Source: Amycolatopsis xylanica
Lineage (GTDB): Bacteria; Actinomycetota; Actinomycetes; Mycobacteriales; Pseudonocardiaceae
Assembly (NCBI RefSeq): GCF_900107045.1
Contig: NZ_FNON01000010.1
Coordinates: 186,001-250,000, forward strand
Length of the DNA: 64,000 bases
Direction: 5' to 3'
A program made the translations under genes and the position numbers. The notes under the pieces are model-generated. The model had not been told where the DNA came from and searched no databases. It saw nothing but the letters and a program-made list of their open reading frames with translations. Below are positions 1 through 8,335 of the stretch, piece after piece. Numbering within the stretch: position 1 is the first letter of the stretch; each line of letters starts with the position of its first letter.

Positions 1-519
1 CTGGTCGCGATGACCGGCGACGGCACCAACGACGCGCCCGCGCTCGCGCAGTCGGACGTCGGCGTCGCGATGAACACCGGCACGTCGGCCGCCAAAGAGG
101 CCGGGAACATGGTCGACCTCGACTCGAACCCGACCAAGCTGATCGAGATCGTCGAGATCGGCAAGCAGCTGCTGATCACGCGCGGCGCGCTGACCACGTT
201 CAGCGTGGCCAACGACCTCGCGAAGTACTTCGCGATCCTGCCCGCGATGTTCCTGGCCATCTACCCGCAGCTGGGCGGGCTGAACATCATGCACCTGGCG
301 ACGCCGAAGTCGGCGATCCTGTCGGCGGTCATCTTCAACGCGCTGATCATCGTCGGGCTGATCCCGCTGGCGCTGCGCGGCGTGCGGTACCGGCCGTCGT
401 CGGCCTCGGCGCTGCTGCGGCGCAACCTGCTGATCTACGGACTCGGCGGCATCGTCAGCCCGTTCTTGGGCATCTGGCTCATCGACCTGCTCGTCCGTCT
501 CATCCCTGGAATCGGGTAA
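1..519 (+). CDS. kdpB: Potassium-transporting P-type ATPase subunit KdpB, C-terminal part (5' end outside window)
   Basis: This is the end of the catalytic subunit of the KdpFABC high-affinity potassium pump, which hydrolyses ATP at the cytoplasmic membrane. The reading frame is open from base 1, so the gene starts upstream of the window. The visible 172 residues hold the P-type ATPase hinge motif TGDGTNDAPAL and the KdpB-typical stretches AAKEAGNMVDLDSNPTK and RGALTTFSVANDLAKYFAI, followed by the last membrane helices. The phosphorylated DKTG aspartate lies outside. kdpC follows after 4 bases, so this is the usual kdp operon order, with the sensor genes directly behind. Identity is secure from these motifs. 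Confidence 0.97.
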   Translation: MVAMTGDGTNDAPALAQSDVGVAMNTGTSAAKEAGNMVDLDSNPTKLIEIVEIGKQLLITRGALTTFSVANDLAKYFAILPAMFLAIYPQLGGLNIMHLATPKSAILSAVIFNALIIVGLIPLALRGVRYRPSSASALLRRNLLIYGLGGIVSPFLGIWLIDLLVRLIPGIG

Positions 520-523
520 CACC

Positions 524-1087
524 ATGAATGGCTTGTTCAAGCAGACCCTGGCGGGGCTGCGCGTGCTCATCGTCCTGACCGTGCTGCTCGGCGTCATCTA
601 CCCGCTGGGCGTGTGGGCGGTGTCGCGGATCCCGGGGCTGGAGTCCAACGCCGAGGGCTCGATCATCACGCAGGACAACCGGCCCGTCGGGTCTTCGCTG
701 ATCGGCGTCGACCTGCAAGGTGACCAGTGGTTCCACTCTCGTCCGTCGGCGGGCAGCCCGTCGGCTTCGGGGGCGTCGAACAAGGGCCCGGCCAACCCGG
801 ACCTGCTCGACGCGATCGCGAAGCGCCGGGCCGCGGTCGCCGCGCTCGAAGGCGTCCAGCCGTCGCAGGTTCCGCTCGACGCGGTGACGACTTCGGGTTC
901 CGGCGTGGACCCGGCGATCAGCGTCGAGTACGCGAACCTCCAGGTCGCGCGGGTGGCCCGGGTGAATGGTCTTCCCGAGGCCAAGGTGCGCGAGCTGGTC
1001 GAAGCGAACACGGCAGGAGTGTTACCCGGCGTGAATGTGGGGAAGCTCAATCTCGCCGTGCGTGACGCCGCCGGGGGAGCAAGATAA
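524..1087 (+). CDS. kdpC: Potassium-transporting ATPase subunit KdpC
   Basis: The 187-residue protein is the small KdpC subunit that stabilises the KdpFABC pump and assists ATP binding. It has one N-terminal membrane helix (about residues 12-35, ending near the family-typical YPLGVWAVSRI), then an exported-side domain with the conserved segments GSSLIGVDLQGDQWFHSRPS and SGSGVDPAIS. The ATG at 524 sits 4 bases after the kdpB stop. Length and domain order are normal for the family. It is followed after 5 bases by kdpD, so pump and sensor are probably co-transcribed. Confidence 0.97.
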   Translation: MNGLFKQTLAGLRVLIVLTVLLGVIYPLGVWAVSRIPGLESNAEGSIITQDNRPVGSSLIGVDLQGDQWFHSRPSAGSPSASGASNKGPANPDLLDAIAKRRAAVAALEGVQPSQVPLDAVTTSGSGVDPAISVEYANLQVARVARVNGLPEAKVRELVEANTAGVLPGVNVGKLNLAVRDAAGGAR

Positions 1088-1092
1088 GTCCC

Positions 1093-3627
1093 GTGGACAC
1101 CGAAAGCAGGCCCGTGAAGCCGCGCCGGGGAGAGCTCAGGATCTACCTCGGCGCGGCGCCGGGCGTCGGCAAGACCTTCTCGATGCTGGGCGAGGCGCGG
1201 CGGCGGCTCGACCGCGGCACCGACGTCGTCGCGGGCATCGTGGAGACGCACGGCCGCAAGAAGACCGCCGAGCTGCTCGCGGGCATCGAGGTGGTGCCGC
1301 GCCGCGAGTTCGTCCACCGCGGCACCGAGTTCACCGAGATGGACATCGACGCGCTGCTCGCGCGCAAACCCGAAGTGGCCATTGTGGACGAACTCGCGCA
1401 CACCAACGTGCCGGGTTCGCGCAACGAGAAGCGGTGGCAGGACGTCGAAGAGCTGCTCGCGGCCGGTATCGACGTGCTGTCCACCGTGAACGTCCAGCAC
1501 CTGCAGAGCCTCAACGACGTCGTCGAGCGGATCACCGGCGTCGCGCAGCAGGAGACCATCCCGGACGAGGTCGTCCGCAAGGCCGAGCAGCTGGAGCTCG
1601 TCGACATCACCCCCGAGGCGCTGCGGCGCAGGCTCGCGCACGGCAACGTCTATCCGGCCGAGCGCATCGACGCCGCGCTCGGGAACTACTTCCGGCCAGG
1701 GAACCTGACCGCCTTGCGGGAGTTGGCCTTGTTGTGGGTCGCCGATCAGGTGGATGTCGCGCTGCAGCGGTATCGCGCCGAACAGAAGATCACCGATACC
1801 TGGGAGGCCCGCGAGCGGGTCGTCGTCGCCATCACCGGCGGGCCGGAGAGCGAGACGCTCATCCGGCGCGCGCGGCGCATCGCGACCAGGGCCGGTGCCG
1901 AACTGCAGGTCGTGCACGTGCTGCGCGGCGACGGGCTGTCCGGCCTCGGGCCGACGGCGGTCTCGAAGTACCGGAAGCTGGCCGAGGACGTCGGCGCGAC
2001 GTTCCACCAGGTGGTCGGCGACAACGTGCCGAACGCGCTGCTGGACTTCGCGCGCGGGGTCAACGCGACCCAGCTGGTGATCGGCACCTCGCGGCGCTCG
2101 CGGGTGGCGCGGCTGTTCGACGAGGGCATCGGCGCCGCGGTCGTCCAGGCGTCCGGCGCGATCGACGTGCACACGGTCACGCACCAGCAAGCAGGCGGGC
2201 GGCTGCGTGCCCGGTTCGACCACAGCCCGCTGACGCCGTCGCGGCGGATGATGGGCTGGGCGCTTTCGCTGGTGCTGCCCGCATTGGCGACGCTGATCGG
2301 CATCGCCTTGAAGCGGCAGCTGGACTTTTCGACCGACGTGATCGACTACGTGCTCGCGACGGTCATCGTGGCACTGGTCGGCGGGCTCGGCCCGGCACTG
2401 CTCGCCGCGCTGTTTTCGGCCGGGCTGCTGAACTTCTTCTTCACGCCGCCGCTGTACACGCTCACCGTGCACGAGCCCCGCAACGTGATCACGCTGATCG
2501 CGATGGTCGTGGTGGCGGTGCTGGTGGCGACGGTCGTCGACATCGCCGCGCGCCGGGCCGCGCAGGCCGCGCGGGCGCGGACCGAGGCGGCGCTGCTCGC
2601 CTCCTACGCGCGGACGGTGCTGACGCACGAGCATCCCGTGCGGCGGCTGCTCGAAAAGCTGCGCGAGAACTTCGGGCTGGTTTCGGTGGCGCTGCTGGAA
2701 AAGAGCGACGGTGGCTGGTCACTGGTCGAGCAGGCGGGCGACGACGTCTGCCGTGATCCCGACGAGGCGGACGTCGACATCGCCGTCACCGCTGACGTGC
2801 ATCTGACTCTGCGCGGGCGAGCACTGCCTGCTTCGGATCGGCGGGTGCTGGAGGCCGTCGCCGGGCAGGCGCTGCTCGCTCTGCGTCAGCAGCGGATGGC
2901 TCTCGCGGCGGCCCGCGCCGAGCGGAAGGCCGAGGCGACCGAGTTGCGCACGGCGCTGCTTTCCGCCGTGGGACACGATTTGCGGACGCCGCTGACGTCG
3001 ATCAAGGCTTCGGTCGGCAGCCTGCGCGCGGAGGATCTGACTCTGTCCGAAGAGGACACCGCCGAGCTGCTGGAGGCGATCGAGCTGTCGGCGGACCGGC
3101 TGGCCGGGCTCGTCGAGAACCTGCTGGACTCGTCGCGGCTGGCGACCGGCGCGGTGCGGCCACTGCTCAGGCCGGTCGGCTATGACGAGGTGGTCGCGCA
3201 CGCATTGTCCAATGTGGACAACTCGGAGTCGGTGCTGGTGTGCGTCGACGACACGCTGCCCGCGGTGCTGGCGGATCCGGGCCTGCTGGAACGCGTGGTC
3301 GCGAACGTGCTCGACAACGCGCTGCGGCACGGCGCGTCCGGCGAGCCGGTCGCCGCGCGGGCGAGCGAGCACTCCGACCACGTCGAACTGCGGATCGTCG
3401 ACCACGGCCGCGGGCTCAAGAAGGGCACGGCCGACTCGGCGTTCGCCCCGTTCCAGCGGCTCGGCGACCGCGACGCCACCCCCGGCGTCGGGCTCGGGCT
3501 TTCGGTGGCGAAGGGGTTCACCGAGGCGATGGGCGGCGGCATCCGCGCCGAGGACACGCCGGGCGGTGGCCTCACCGTGGTGATTTCCCTGCCCGCCTAT
3601 CGTTCCGCTATGGAGGAAATCCGATGA
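1093..3627 (+). CDS. kdpD: Sensor histidine kinase KdpD
   Basis: This 844-residue membrane kinase senses low potassium or osmotic stress and phosphorylates KdpE. The N-terminal KdpD domain (about 12-220) has a Walker A motif GAAPGVGKT and the Walker-B-like AIVDELAHTN. A universal-stress-like domain (about 230-370) follows, then about four membrane helices (390-480) and a GAF-like region. The kinase core has HisKA with the phosphoacceptor His628 in GHDLRTPLTS, and an ATPase domain with N-box NVLDNALRHG and G-box GVGLGLS. The start at 1093 gives the family-typical PRRGELRIYLGAAPGVGKT entry. The stop overlaps the kdpE start by 4 bases (ATGA), which indicates translational coupling. Confidence 0.97.
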   Translation: MDTESRPVKPRRGELRIYLGAAPGVGKTFSMLGEARRRLDRGTDVVAGIVETHGRKKTAELLAGIEVVPRREFVHRGTEFTEMDIDALLARKPEVAIVDELAHTNVPGSRNEKRWQDVEELLAAGIDVLSTVNVQHLQSLNDVVERITGVAQQETIPDEVVRKAEQLELVDITPEALRRRLAHGNVYPAERIDAALGNYFRPGNLTALRELALLWVADQVDVALQRYRAEQKITDTWEARERVVVAITGGPESETLIRRARRIATRAGAELQVVHVLRGDGLSGLGPTAVSKYRKLAEDVGATFHQVVGDNVPNALLDFARGVNATQLVIGTSRRSRVARLFDEGIGAAVVQASGAIDVHTVTHQQAGGRLRARFDHSPLTPSRRMMGWALSLVLPALATLIGIALKRQLDFSTDVIDYVLATVIVALVGGLGPALLAALFSAGLLNFFFTPPLYTLTVHEPRNVITLIAMVVVAVLVATVVDIAARRAAQAARARTEAALLASYARTVLTHEHPVRRLLEKLRENFGLVSVALLEKSDGGWSLVEQAGDDVCRDPDEADVDIAVTADVHLTLRGRALPASDRRVLEAVAGQALLALRQQRMALAAARAERKAEATELRTALLSAVGHDLRTPLTSIKASVGSLRAEDLTLSEEDTAELLEAIELSADRLAGLVENLLDSSRLATGAVRPLLRPVGYDEVVAHALSNVDNSESVLVCVDDTLPAVLADPGLLERVVANVLDNALRHGASGEPVAARASEHSDHVELRIVDHGRGLKKGTADSAFAPFQRLGDRDATPGVGLGLSVAKGFTEAMGGGIRAEDTPGGGLTVVISLPAYRSAMEEIR

Positions 3628-4307
3628 GCACCGTGCTCGTGGTCGACGACGAGCCGCAGATCGTGCGCGCGCTGCGCATCAACCTGTCGGCCCGTGGCTA
3701 CAAGGTGATCACCGCGCACGACGGCACGGCCGCGCTCCGCGCGGTCGCCGAGACCAAGCCGGACGTGGTGGTGCTCGACCTCGGCCTGCCCGACATGGAC
3801 GGCACTGAGGTCATCGCCGGCATCCGCGGCTGGACCCTGGTCCCGATCATCGTGTTGTCCGCCCGCGGCGACTCGTCGGACAAGGTCAAGGCGCTCGACG
3901 CGGGCGCCGACGACTACGTGACCAAGCCGTTCGGCATGGACGAGCTGCTGGCTCGCTTGCGCGCGGCGGTGCGCCGATCGACCGCTTCGGCCGGCGAGGA
4001 CACCGACGCGGTCGTCGAGACCGGGACGTTCTCGATCGATCTGGCGGCCAAGAAGGTCCGTAAAGACGGCACCGAGGTGCATCTGACGAAGACCGAGTGG
4101 GGCGTGCTGGAGCTGCTCGTGCGGAACCGGGGACGGCTGGTCGCGCAGAAGCAGATCCTGCACGACGTGTGGGGGCCGACTTACGAGACGGAGTCGCACT
4201 ACCTGCGCGTTTACCTGGCCCAGCTGCGGCGGAAGCTGGAGCCCGAGCCTTCGCGGCCGCGGCACCTGCTGACCGAGCCGGGGATGGGCTACCGGTTCGA
4301 GCTGTGA
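3624..4307 (+). CDS. kdpE: Response regulator KdpE, OmpR/PhoB type
   Basis: The 227-residue protein is the transcriptional activator partner of KdpD. The receiver domain (1-115) has the acidic pair DD8-9, phosphoacceptor Asp52 in VVVLDLGLPD, and the conserved lysine in YVTKPFG. A C-terminal winged helix (about 130-225) carries the OmpR-type segments LTKTEWGVLELL and HYLRVYLAQLRRKLE and ends GMGYRFEL. I chose the ATG at 3624 because it overlaps the kdpD stop and begins MSTVLVVDDEPQ; a longer upstream frame is a shadow of kdpD. The stop codon runs directly into a long hairpin that probably ends the operon. Confidence 0.97.
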   Translation: MSTVLVVDDEPQIVRALRINLSARGYKVITAHDGTAALRAVAETKPDVVVLDLGLPDMDGTEVIAGIRGWTLVPIIVLSARGDSSDKVKALDAGADDYVTKPFGMDELLARLRAAVRRSTASAGEDTDAVVETGTFSIDLAAKKVRKDGTEVHLTKTEWGVLELLVRNRGRLVAQKQILHDVWGPTYETESHYLRVYLAQLRRKLEPEPSRPRHLLTEPGMGYRFEL

Positions 4308-4360
4308 GGGGTCGTGAGTGTTCCGGCCGGTTCCAACCGGCGGCAACACTCACGACCCCT
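4307..4360. terminator. Family A hairpin after kdpE
   Basis: The arm AGGGGTCGTGAGTGTT is answered by AACACTCACGACCCCT across a GGCCGGTTCC-type centre. The left arm begins on the last base of the kdpE stop codon. There is no U-tract, so it would be a hairpin-only terminator. It is one of at least seven related palindromes in the window. The following gene starts 16 bases beyond it. Confidence 0.7.
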
Positions 4361-4375
4361 TGGCACACTGGTGGG

Positions 4376-5557
4376 GTGGTCAACTCACCGGCGGGGCCGT
4401 GGATGCCGACGAGCAGGGAAACGCCGCTGCTGCGGCGGGGTCCGCTGCTGGTCAGCTCGTTCGTGGCCGGGCTCGGCGGGGCCGCCATCCCGGCGGTGAC
4501 GTTGCCGCCGCTGTGGCGGATGTGGCAGCTGCACGCGATGGTGTTCGGCCTGCTGGCGCTGATCGAGACCGTGGCCATGATCGTCTTGTGGAGCAGGCCG
4601 ACCCGGCGCGCGGTACTGTTCGGCGCCGCCTCCGCGGGCGCCTGGGTCATGGTGTGGCTGGCGGGGCGCGGGCTCGGCAAACTCGGCGATCCTGATCCTT
4701 GGCAGCCCGCCGACGCCGTGTTCGGCGCGACCGACTACCTCGCCGTCGGGTTGCAGGCGGTGGCCGTGCTCGGGTTGCTGATCGTGGCGACCGGCGACCC
4801 GAGGCCGCCGTCGATCGCGAAGTGGGTCGCTTCGTGGATCGTGGGGTTCCCGCTGCTCATCGTCACGCTGGTGGCGAGCGCGGCCGGGGTGACAGCCGCG
4901 TCGGACGGCTTCACCGGCACGGGTGTTCCCGGCGACGCGGTCCTCGCCTCCGCGCTGCCCGCCGGGCAGATGAGCACCGTCGAATACTGCCGTCCGCAAG
5001 GTGTTCCGCTGCCGATGGACCTGCACATGCCCGCGGCGACGGCCGGGCGGCCCGCGCCGGTCGTGCTCTATGTCCACGGCGGCGAATTCGTGCTTGGCGG
5101 ACGTAAAGCGACCGGGCCCGGCGCTTGGCTCGCGAAGACCGACGGCGCGTTGTTCAAGGAGCTCAACGCCCGCGGGTTCGTGGTCGCCTCGATCGACTAT
5201 CGGCTCGCGCCCGCCGCGCCATGGCCCGCTCAGCTCACCGACGCCAAATGCGCGGTCCGGTTCCTCAAGGCGCACGCGGGCGCGCTGGGCGTCGACCCGG
5301 CGCGGATCGAGGCTTGGGGTGGCTCGCTGGCCGCTCTGCTCGGCGCCGCGCCCGGGTTCGACGTGGGGCAGTATCTCGACCAGAGCAGCAGTGTGCGGGC
5401 CACGGTCGTCACCTCGGGGCTCGCTGACTACACCCGTCTCGACGGCACTGACCGCGTCACGCGTGCTCTTGTCCAAATAGGACTGAGGCCGGAAGCCCGG
5501 CGCGAGGCCAGCCCGGCCACCTATGGGGCGGGTCGTGAGTGTTGCGGCCGGTTCTAA
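4376..5557 (+). pseudogene. Membrane-anchored alpha/beta-hydrolase (esterase family), decayed and 3'-truncated
   Basis: The frame begins at GTG 4376 and encodes about 393 residues. The first 180 hold four or five hydrophobic helices. The rest is an esterase/lipase fold with oxyanion motif YVHGGEF and the strand motif SIDYRLAPAAPWP. Two defects argue against activity. At the nucleophile elbow the sequence reads WGGSLAALLG where relatives have WGxSAGGHLAALLG, so four codons including the last glycine of GxSxG appear lost. The protein also stops soon after REASPATY, where relatives continue about 100 residues carrying the catalytic Asp and His. The last codons, GRECCGRF and the stop, come from a family A hairpin. 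A reassigned function cannot be excluded. Confidence 0.7.
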
Positions 5558-5579
5558 CCGGCCTAAACACTCACGACCC
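5530..5579. terminator. Family A hairpin between convergent genes
   Basis: Arms GGTCGTGAGTGTT and AACACTCACGACC enclose GGCCGGTTCTAACCGGCC. The left arm and loop supply the final codons and the TAA of the truncated esterase. On the other strand it lies 10 bases past the stop of the gene at 5590-7002. It differs by a single base from the copy at 7132-7179 over about 48 bases. Confidence 0.7.
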
Positions 5580-5589
5580 CACTTTCTGG

Positions 5590-7002
5590 TCAGTCGTCGA
5601 AAAGCTGGACCCAGCGGCCGTCGAACCCGCCGTTCGCCGCCGTGTACCAGGCGCCCCGCAGCCAGGCGCCGTTCTCGCGGGACGAGGCGGTGTTGACCGT
5701 GCCGTCGTGGACGAAGAAGTCGTGCTGCCACCAGTACACGTTGGGCGAATCGGAGCGGCCGCTCGCCAGCTGGCGGCTCCAGCCGGAGCTGTCGGTGCCA
5801 GTCCCTTGATAAGCGGGGAAGTCGTCGGAAGAGCCTTCCCGGTCTTCGTCCGCTTCGGCCGAGTACGCACCGTAGAGCCAGTCCTTGTGGATGAGGCCCT
5901 CGCGGCCGTCGGTCAGGTCGGAGGCGCCGTTGTCGCGGGACTTGCTGTAGAAGCGCTGGCGTCCCGTGCTCACCTCGGTCACGCCCAGCTCGTTGACCAC
6001 CGGCGATTCCAGTTCGACGTCGTCGACGGCCGAGGACAGCCAGTGCTTCGGCCAGGCCGGGTTCTGGGACCAGTGGGTCGGGATGAGGTCGGCGATGTCC
6101 TGCAGCTCGTAGGTGATCCGCTTGGCCTGGTACCAGTCGACCGTGTGCTCGTTGTCGTGCCCGGCGATCAGCGTCGGAGCGTTGGCCCAGCTCAGCGTCT
6201 GCGCGCCCCACGCGCTCACCGCCGCGGCGGACGCCTGCGGGACGAAGATGTAGTGGACGTTCTCGTTCTTGTCCTTGCCGCTGATCTCCACCTCGGCGTT
6301 GTTCGTGACCGGCTGGCTCACCAGCGAGGCGTAGCTGTCCTTCACGTACCGCAGCTCGTGCGCGTGCGTGGCCAGCACGCTGCCCGCTTCGTCGGCCTGC
6401 CAGACCATCAGGTGCTTGCCGGTCGAGGTGGTCATGAAGTTGAAGCCGGAGTCGCCGCGCTTGCGGATGATGTGCTCGTGGTGGTGCGTGATGGTCGAGT
6501 TGTTCACGTACTCACCGGCCGCGCCCGGCGTCCCGGTCACGCCGCGCACGACGATCTCGATCCGCTCCCAGTCGTGGATGGCGTCGCCTTGCTTGTCCGC
6601 GGCGTTGTACACGTGATAGAGCAGGACCAGCGACTTCACGCCGCCGCTGGTGTACTCGATCAGCGAGGTGTAGAGCGTCGGGCGGATGCGCCACTTCGCG
6701 TACGGGCTGGTGGTCTGGTTCGCCGCCGCGGCCGCGACGTAGCGCTCGCTCTCGACCCAGTTGACGCGGTTGGTCGCGAAGTTCTGGTCCTGGTCGAAAT
6801 CGAAGTTCGTCAGCCAGTCGCGGCCGTCCTGGCCGTTGTCCTCATTGGCCCGTTTGAAGATCACCGGGGCGTAGTAGTTCAGGTAGGCGCGCCGCTGCGC
6901 CATCGTCAATACCGGCTCGGCGGCGTGTGCCGCCGAGCTTCCGAGCACCGGCAGGGTGGCCAGCATGAGTGCCGCGACCACGAGTCGAGCGAAACGCCGC
7001 AC
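5590..7002 (-). CDS. Secreted protein of unknown function
   Basis: The 470-residue product starts at GTG with a strong AGGAGG-like site and has a clear Sec signal peptide (RRFARLVVAALMLATLPVL, cleavage after AAHA). The mature part is rich in Trp, Tyr and Asp. It contains a distinctive histidine/acidic segment, NNSTITHHHEHIIRKRG, and HDWERIEIVV, which loosely resembles the DWE motif of Vps62-type secreted proteins; I do not claim membership. No catalytic signature is certain. It is monocistronic, with family A hairpins close to both ends of the gene. Confidence 0.85.
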   Translation of the reverse strand: MRRFARLVVAALMLATLPVLGSSAAHAAEPVLTMAQRRAYLNYYAPVIFKRANEDNGQDGRDWLTNFDFDQDQNFATNRVNWVESERYVAAAAANQTTSPYAKWRIRPTLYTSLIEYTSGGVKSLVLLYHVYNAADKQGDAIHDWERIEIVVRGVTGTPGAAGEYVNNSTITHHHEHIIRKRGDSGFNFMTTSTGKHLMVWQADEAGSVLATHAHELRYVKDSYASLVSQPVTNNAEVEISGKDKNENVHYIFVPQASAAAVSAWGAQTLSWANAPTLIAGHDNEHTVDWYQAKRITYELQDIADLIPTHWSQNPAWPKHWLSSAVDDVELESPVVNELGVTEVSTGRQRFYSKSRDNGASDLTDGREGLIHKDWLYGAYSAEADEDREGSSDDFPAYQGTGTDSSGWSRQLASGRSDSPNVYWWQHDFFVHDGTVNTASSRENGAWLRGAWYTAANGGFDGRWVQLFDD

Positions 7003-7131
7003 GGGTTCCTCCTCGCCGAACAGAGGTCAGGTCGCGTTCACCCAACCCGAGCGCGCGGCGCGCGGCGACGGCAATTCGGCCCCCGTTAGGGGTGGGTCGG
7101 GCTGGGCGAGCCGCCCGGCCTTGCCGACTGG

Positions 7132-7179
7132 GGTCGTGAGTGTTCCGGCCGGTTCTAACCGGCCTAAACACTCACGACC
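7132..7179. terminator. Family A hairpin
   Basis: GGTCGTGAGTGTTCC is answered by AAACACTCACGACC around GGCCGGTTCTAACCGGCC. It ends one base before the stop codon (TAA on the minus strand) of the gene at 7181-7786, so it is placed to end that transcript. It also lies about 130 bases upstream of the secreted-protein gene at 5590-7002. Confidence 0.7.
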
Positions 7180-7180
7180 T

Positions 7181-7786
7181 TTACGGCTTGGTCGGACTCG
7201 GGGAGCCGCCGGTGCTGCTGTTGCCGGGAGGCGGAGGCGCCGGCGTGTCGCTGCGTGGCGACGTGCTCGACGGGGATCCCGGCGAAGAGGAGGACGAAGG
7301 CGAAGACGACGACGAGGGCGCCGAGGAAGTCGGCTTCGTCGGCTTGGTCGTCGGCTGCGTGGGGGTGCCGGGGTCGTTCGGCGTGGTGCCGGGGTCGCCG
7401 GGGTTCGGCGGCGGGGGCGGCGGGGCGATGACCGTGGTGGTCGGCTTGCCGTCCGGGCCGACGTTCACGACCGTGGTCGGGGCCGAGGACGACGAAGACG
7501 GGGCGCCCGGCGCGCCCGCGCCGGGGATGGTCTCCGGGCCACCGGCGGTGCCCTTGCCCTGGATGACCTGGGTGGCGGGGCCGGAGCCGGTGCCGCCGCC
7601 GAGCCCGGGGCCGCTGGCGTCGTGGCCGACGCCGGGGCCCGCCAGCTCGGCGACCGCGGCGAACGCCGTCGCCACGACGAGCCCGCCCACCGCCAGCACG
7701 GCGTATCCGGTGCGCTGCATCAGTCCGTTCGTCTCACGCGGCGGCGCCACGGAGATACGCGGGCTCGCCTCGGGCCCAGGGGACAT
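7181..7786 (-). CDS. Single-pass membrane protein with Pro/Ser/Thr-rich tail
   Basis: A longer frame starts at 7915, but the ATG at 7786 has a well-placed AGGAG seven bases upstream and gives a sensible 201-residue protein. It has a short charged N-terminus, one membrane helix (about 27-48, GYAVLAVGGLVVATAFAAVAEL), then a low-complexity tail of Gly, Pro, Ser and Thr, including poly-Ser and polyproline runs. Such tails usually span the cell wall. No enzymatic domain is visible. The function is unknown; an envelope-anchored structural or glycosylated protein is an inference. Confidence 0.75.
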   Translation of the reverse strand: MSPGPEASPRISVAPPRETNGLMQRTGYAVLAVGGLVVATAFAAVAELAGPGVGHDASGPGLGGGTGSGPATQVIQGKGTAGGPETIPGAGAPGAPSSSSSAPTTVVNVGPDGKPTTTVIAPPPPPPNPGDPGTTPNDPGTPTQPTTKPTKPTSSAPSSSSSPSSSSSPGSPSSTSPRSDTPAPPPPGNSSTGGSPSPTKP

Positions 7787-7948
7787 GCTGTCTGCTCCTC
7801 GAAACGGGGGACATCGGGGATGGCGGGGAAACCGTGAAACTCCCACGGTCGGGGGACCCCTGGACGGGGACGGTATCACCGACGATTCACCCTCAGCGAG
7901 CGAGAGCACGCTCACAGTTCACCCTCCGCAACCGGCACAATAAGTCCT

Positions 7949-8236
7949 GTGAGTGAGGAAACTGACGAGGTCCGGTTGACGGCGTGGGTGCACGGGCAGG
8001 TCCAGGGGGTGGGTTTCCGCTGGTGGACCCGGGCGAGAGCACTCGAGATCGGGGTGGCCGGGAGTGCGAGCAATCTGCGTGATGGGCGTGTTGAGGTGGT
8101 AGCGGAGGGTACTCGTGACCACTGTGAGCGGTTGTTGACCGCCCTCCGGTCCGGAGAATCACCCGGACGTGTGGATCAGGTCATTGAGCGGTGGAGCGCA
8201 CCGAAGGGCGGTTTGACCGGGTTCGTGGAGCGCTAG
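7949..8236 (+). CDS. acyP: Acylphosphatase
   Basis: This 95-residue enzyme hydrolyses acyl phosphates such as carbamoyl phosphate. It shows both catalytic signatures: the arginine in GQVQGVGFRWW and the asparagine in ASNLRDGRVEV, followed by VVAEG. Length is normal. The start is GTG at 7949 (MSEETDEVRLTAWVHG). It lies 99 bases upstream of smc in the same direction, a pairing common in actinobacteria. Confidence 0.95.
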   Translation: MSEETDEVRLTAWVHGQVQGVGFRWWTRARALEIGVAGSASNLRDGRVEVVAEGTRDHCERLLTALRSGESPGRVDQVIERWSAPKGGLTGFVER

Positions 8237-8335
8237 ACGAGCGCTAGGCCCCCACGTCCCACAGATGGCAGAGCGCCCCAGGTAACATTCGGCGATTGAC
8301 AGAGGAAAACCCGAGGCCAGAGGGGTCTGCACCCA

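Noticed and set aside
598..2634. 678-codon open frame opposite kdpC and kdpD
   Set aside because: Arginine/histidine-rich composition with no family signature; it is the usual GC-driven antisense frame of a strong coding gene.
1035..2756. 573-codon plus-strand frame overlapping kdpD
   Set aside because: It is frame-shifted kdpD and arginine-rich; kdpD itself carries all motifs.
7787..7915. Upstream extension of the Pro/Ser-rich membrane protein
   Set aside because: The ATG at 7786 has a good AGGAG site and the extension has no conserved or structural feature.
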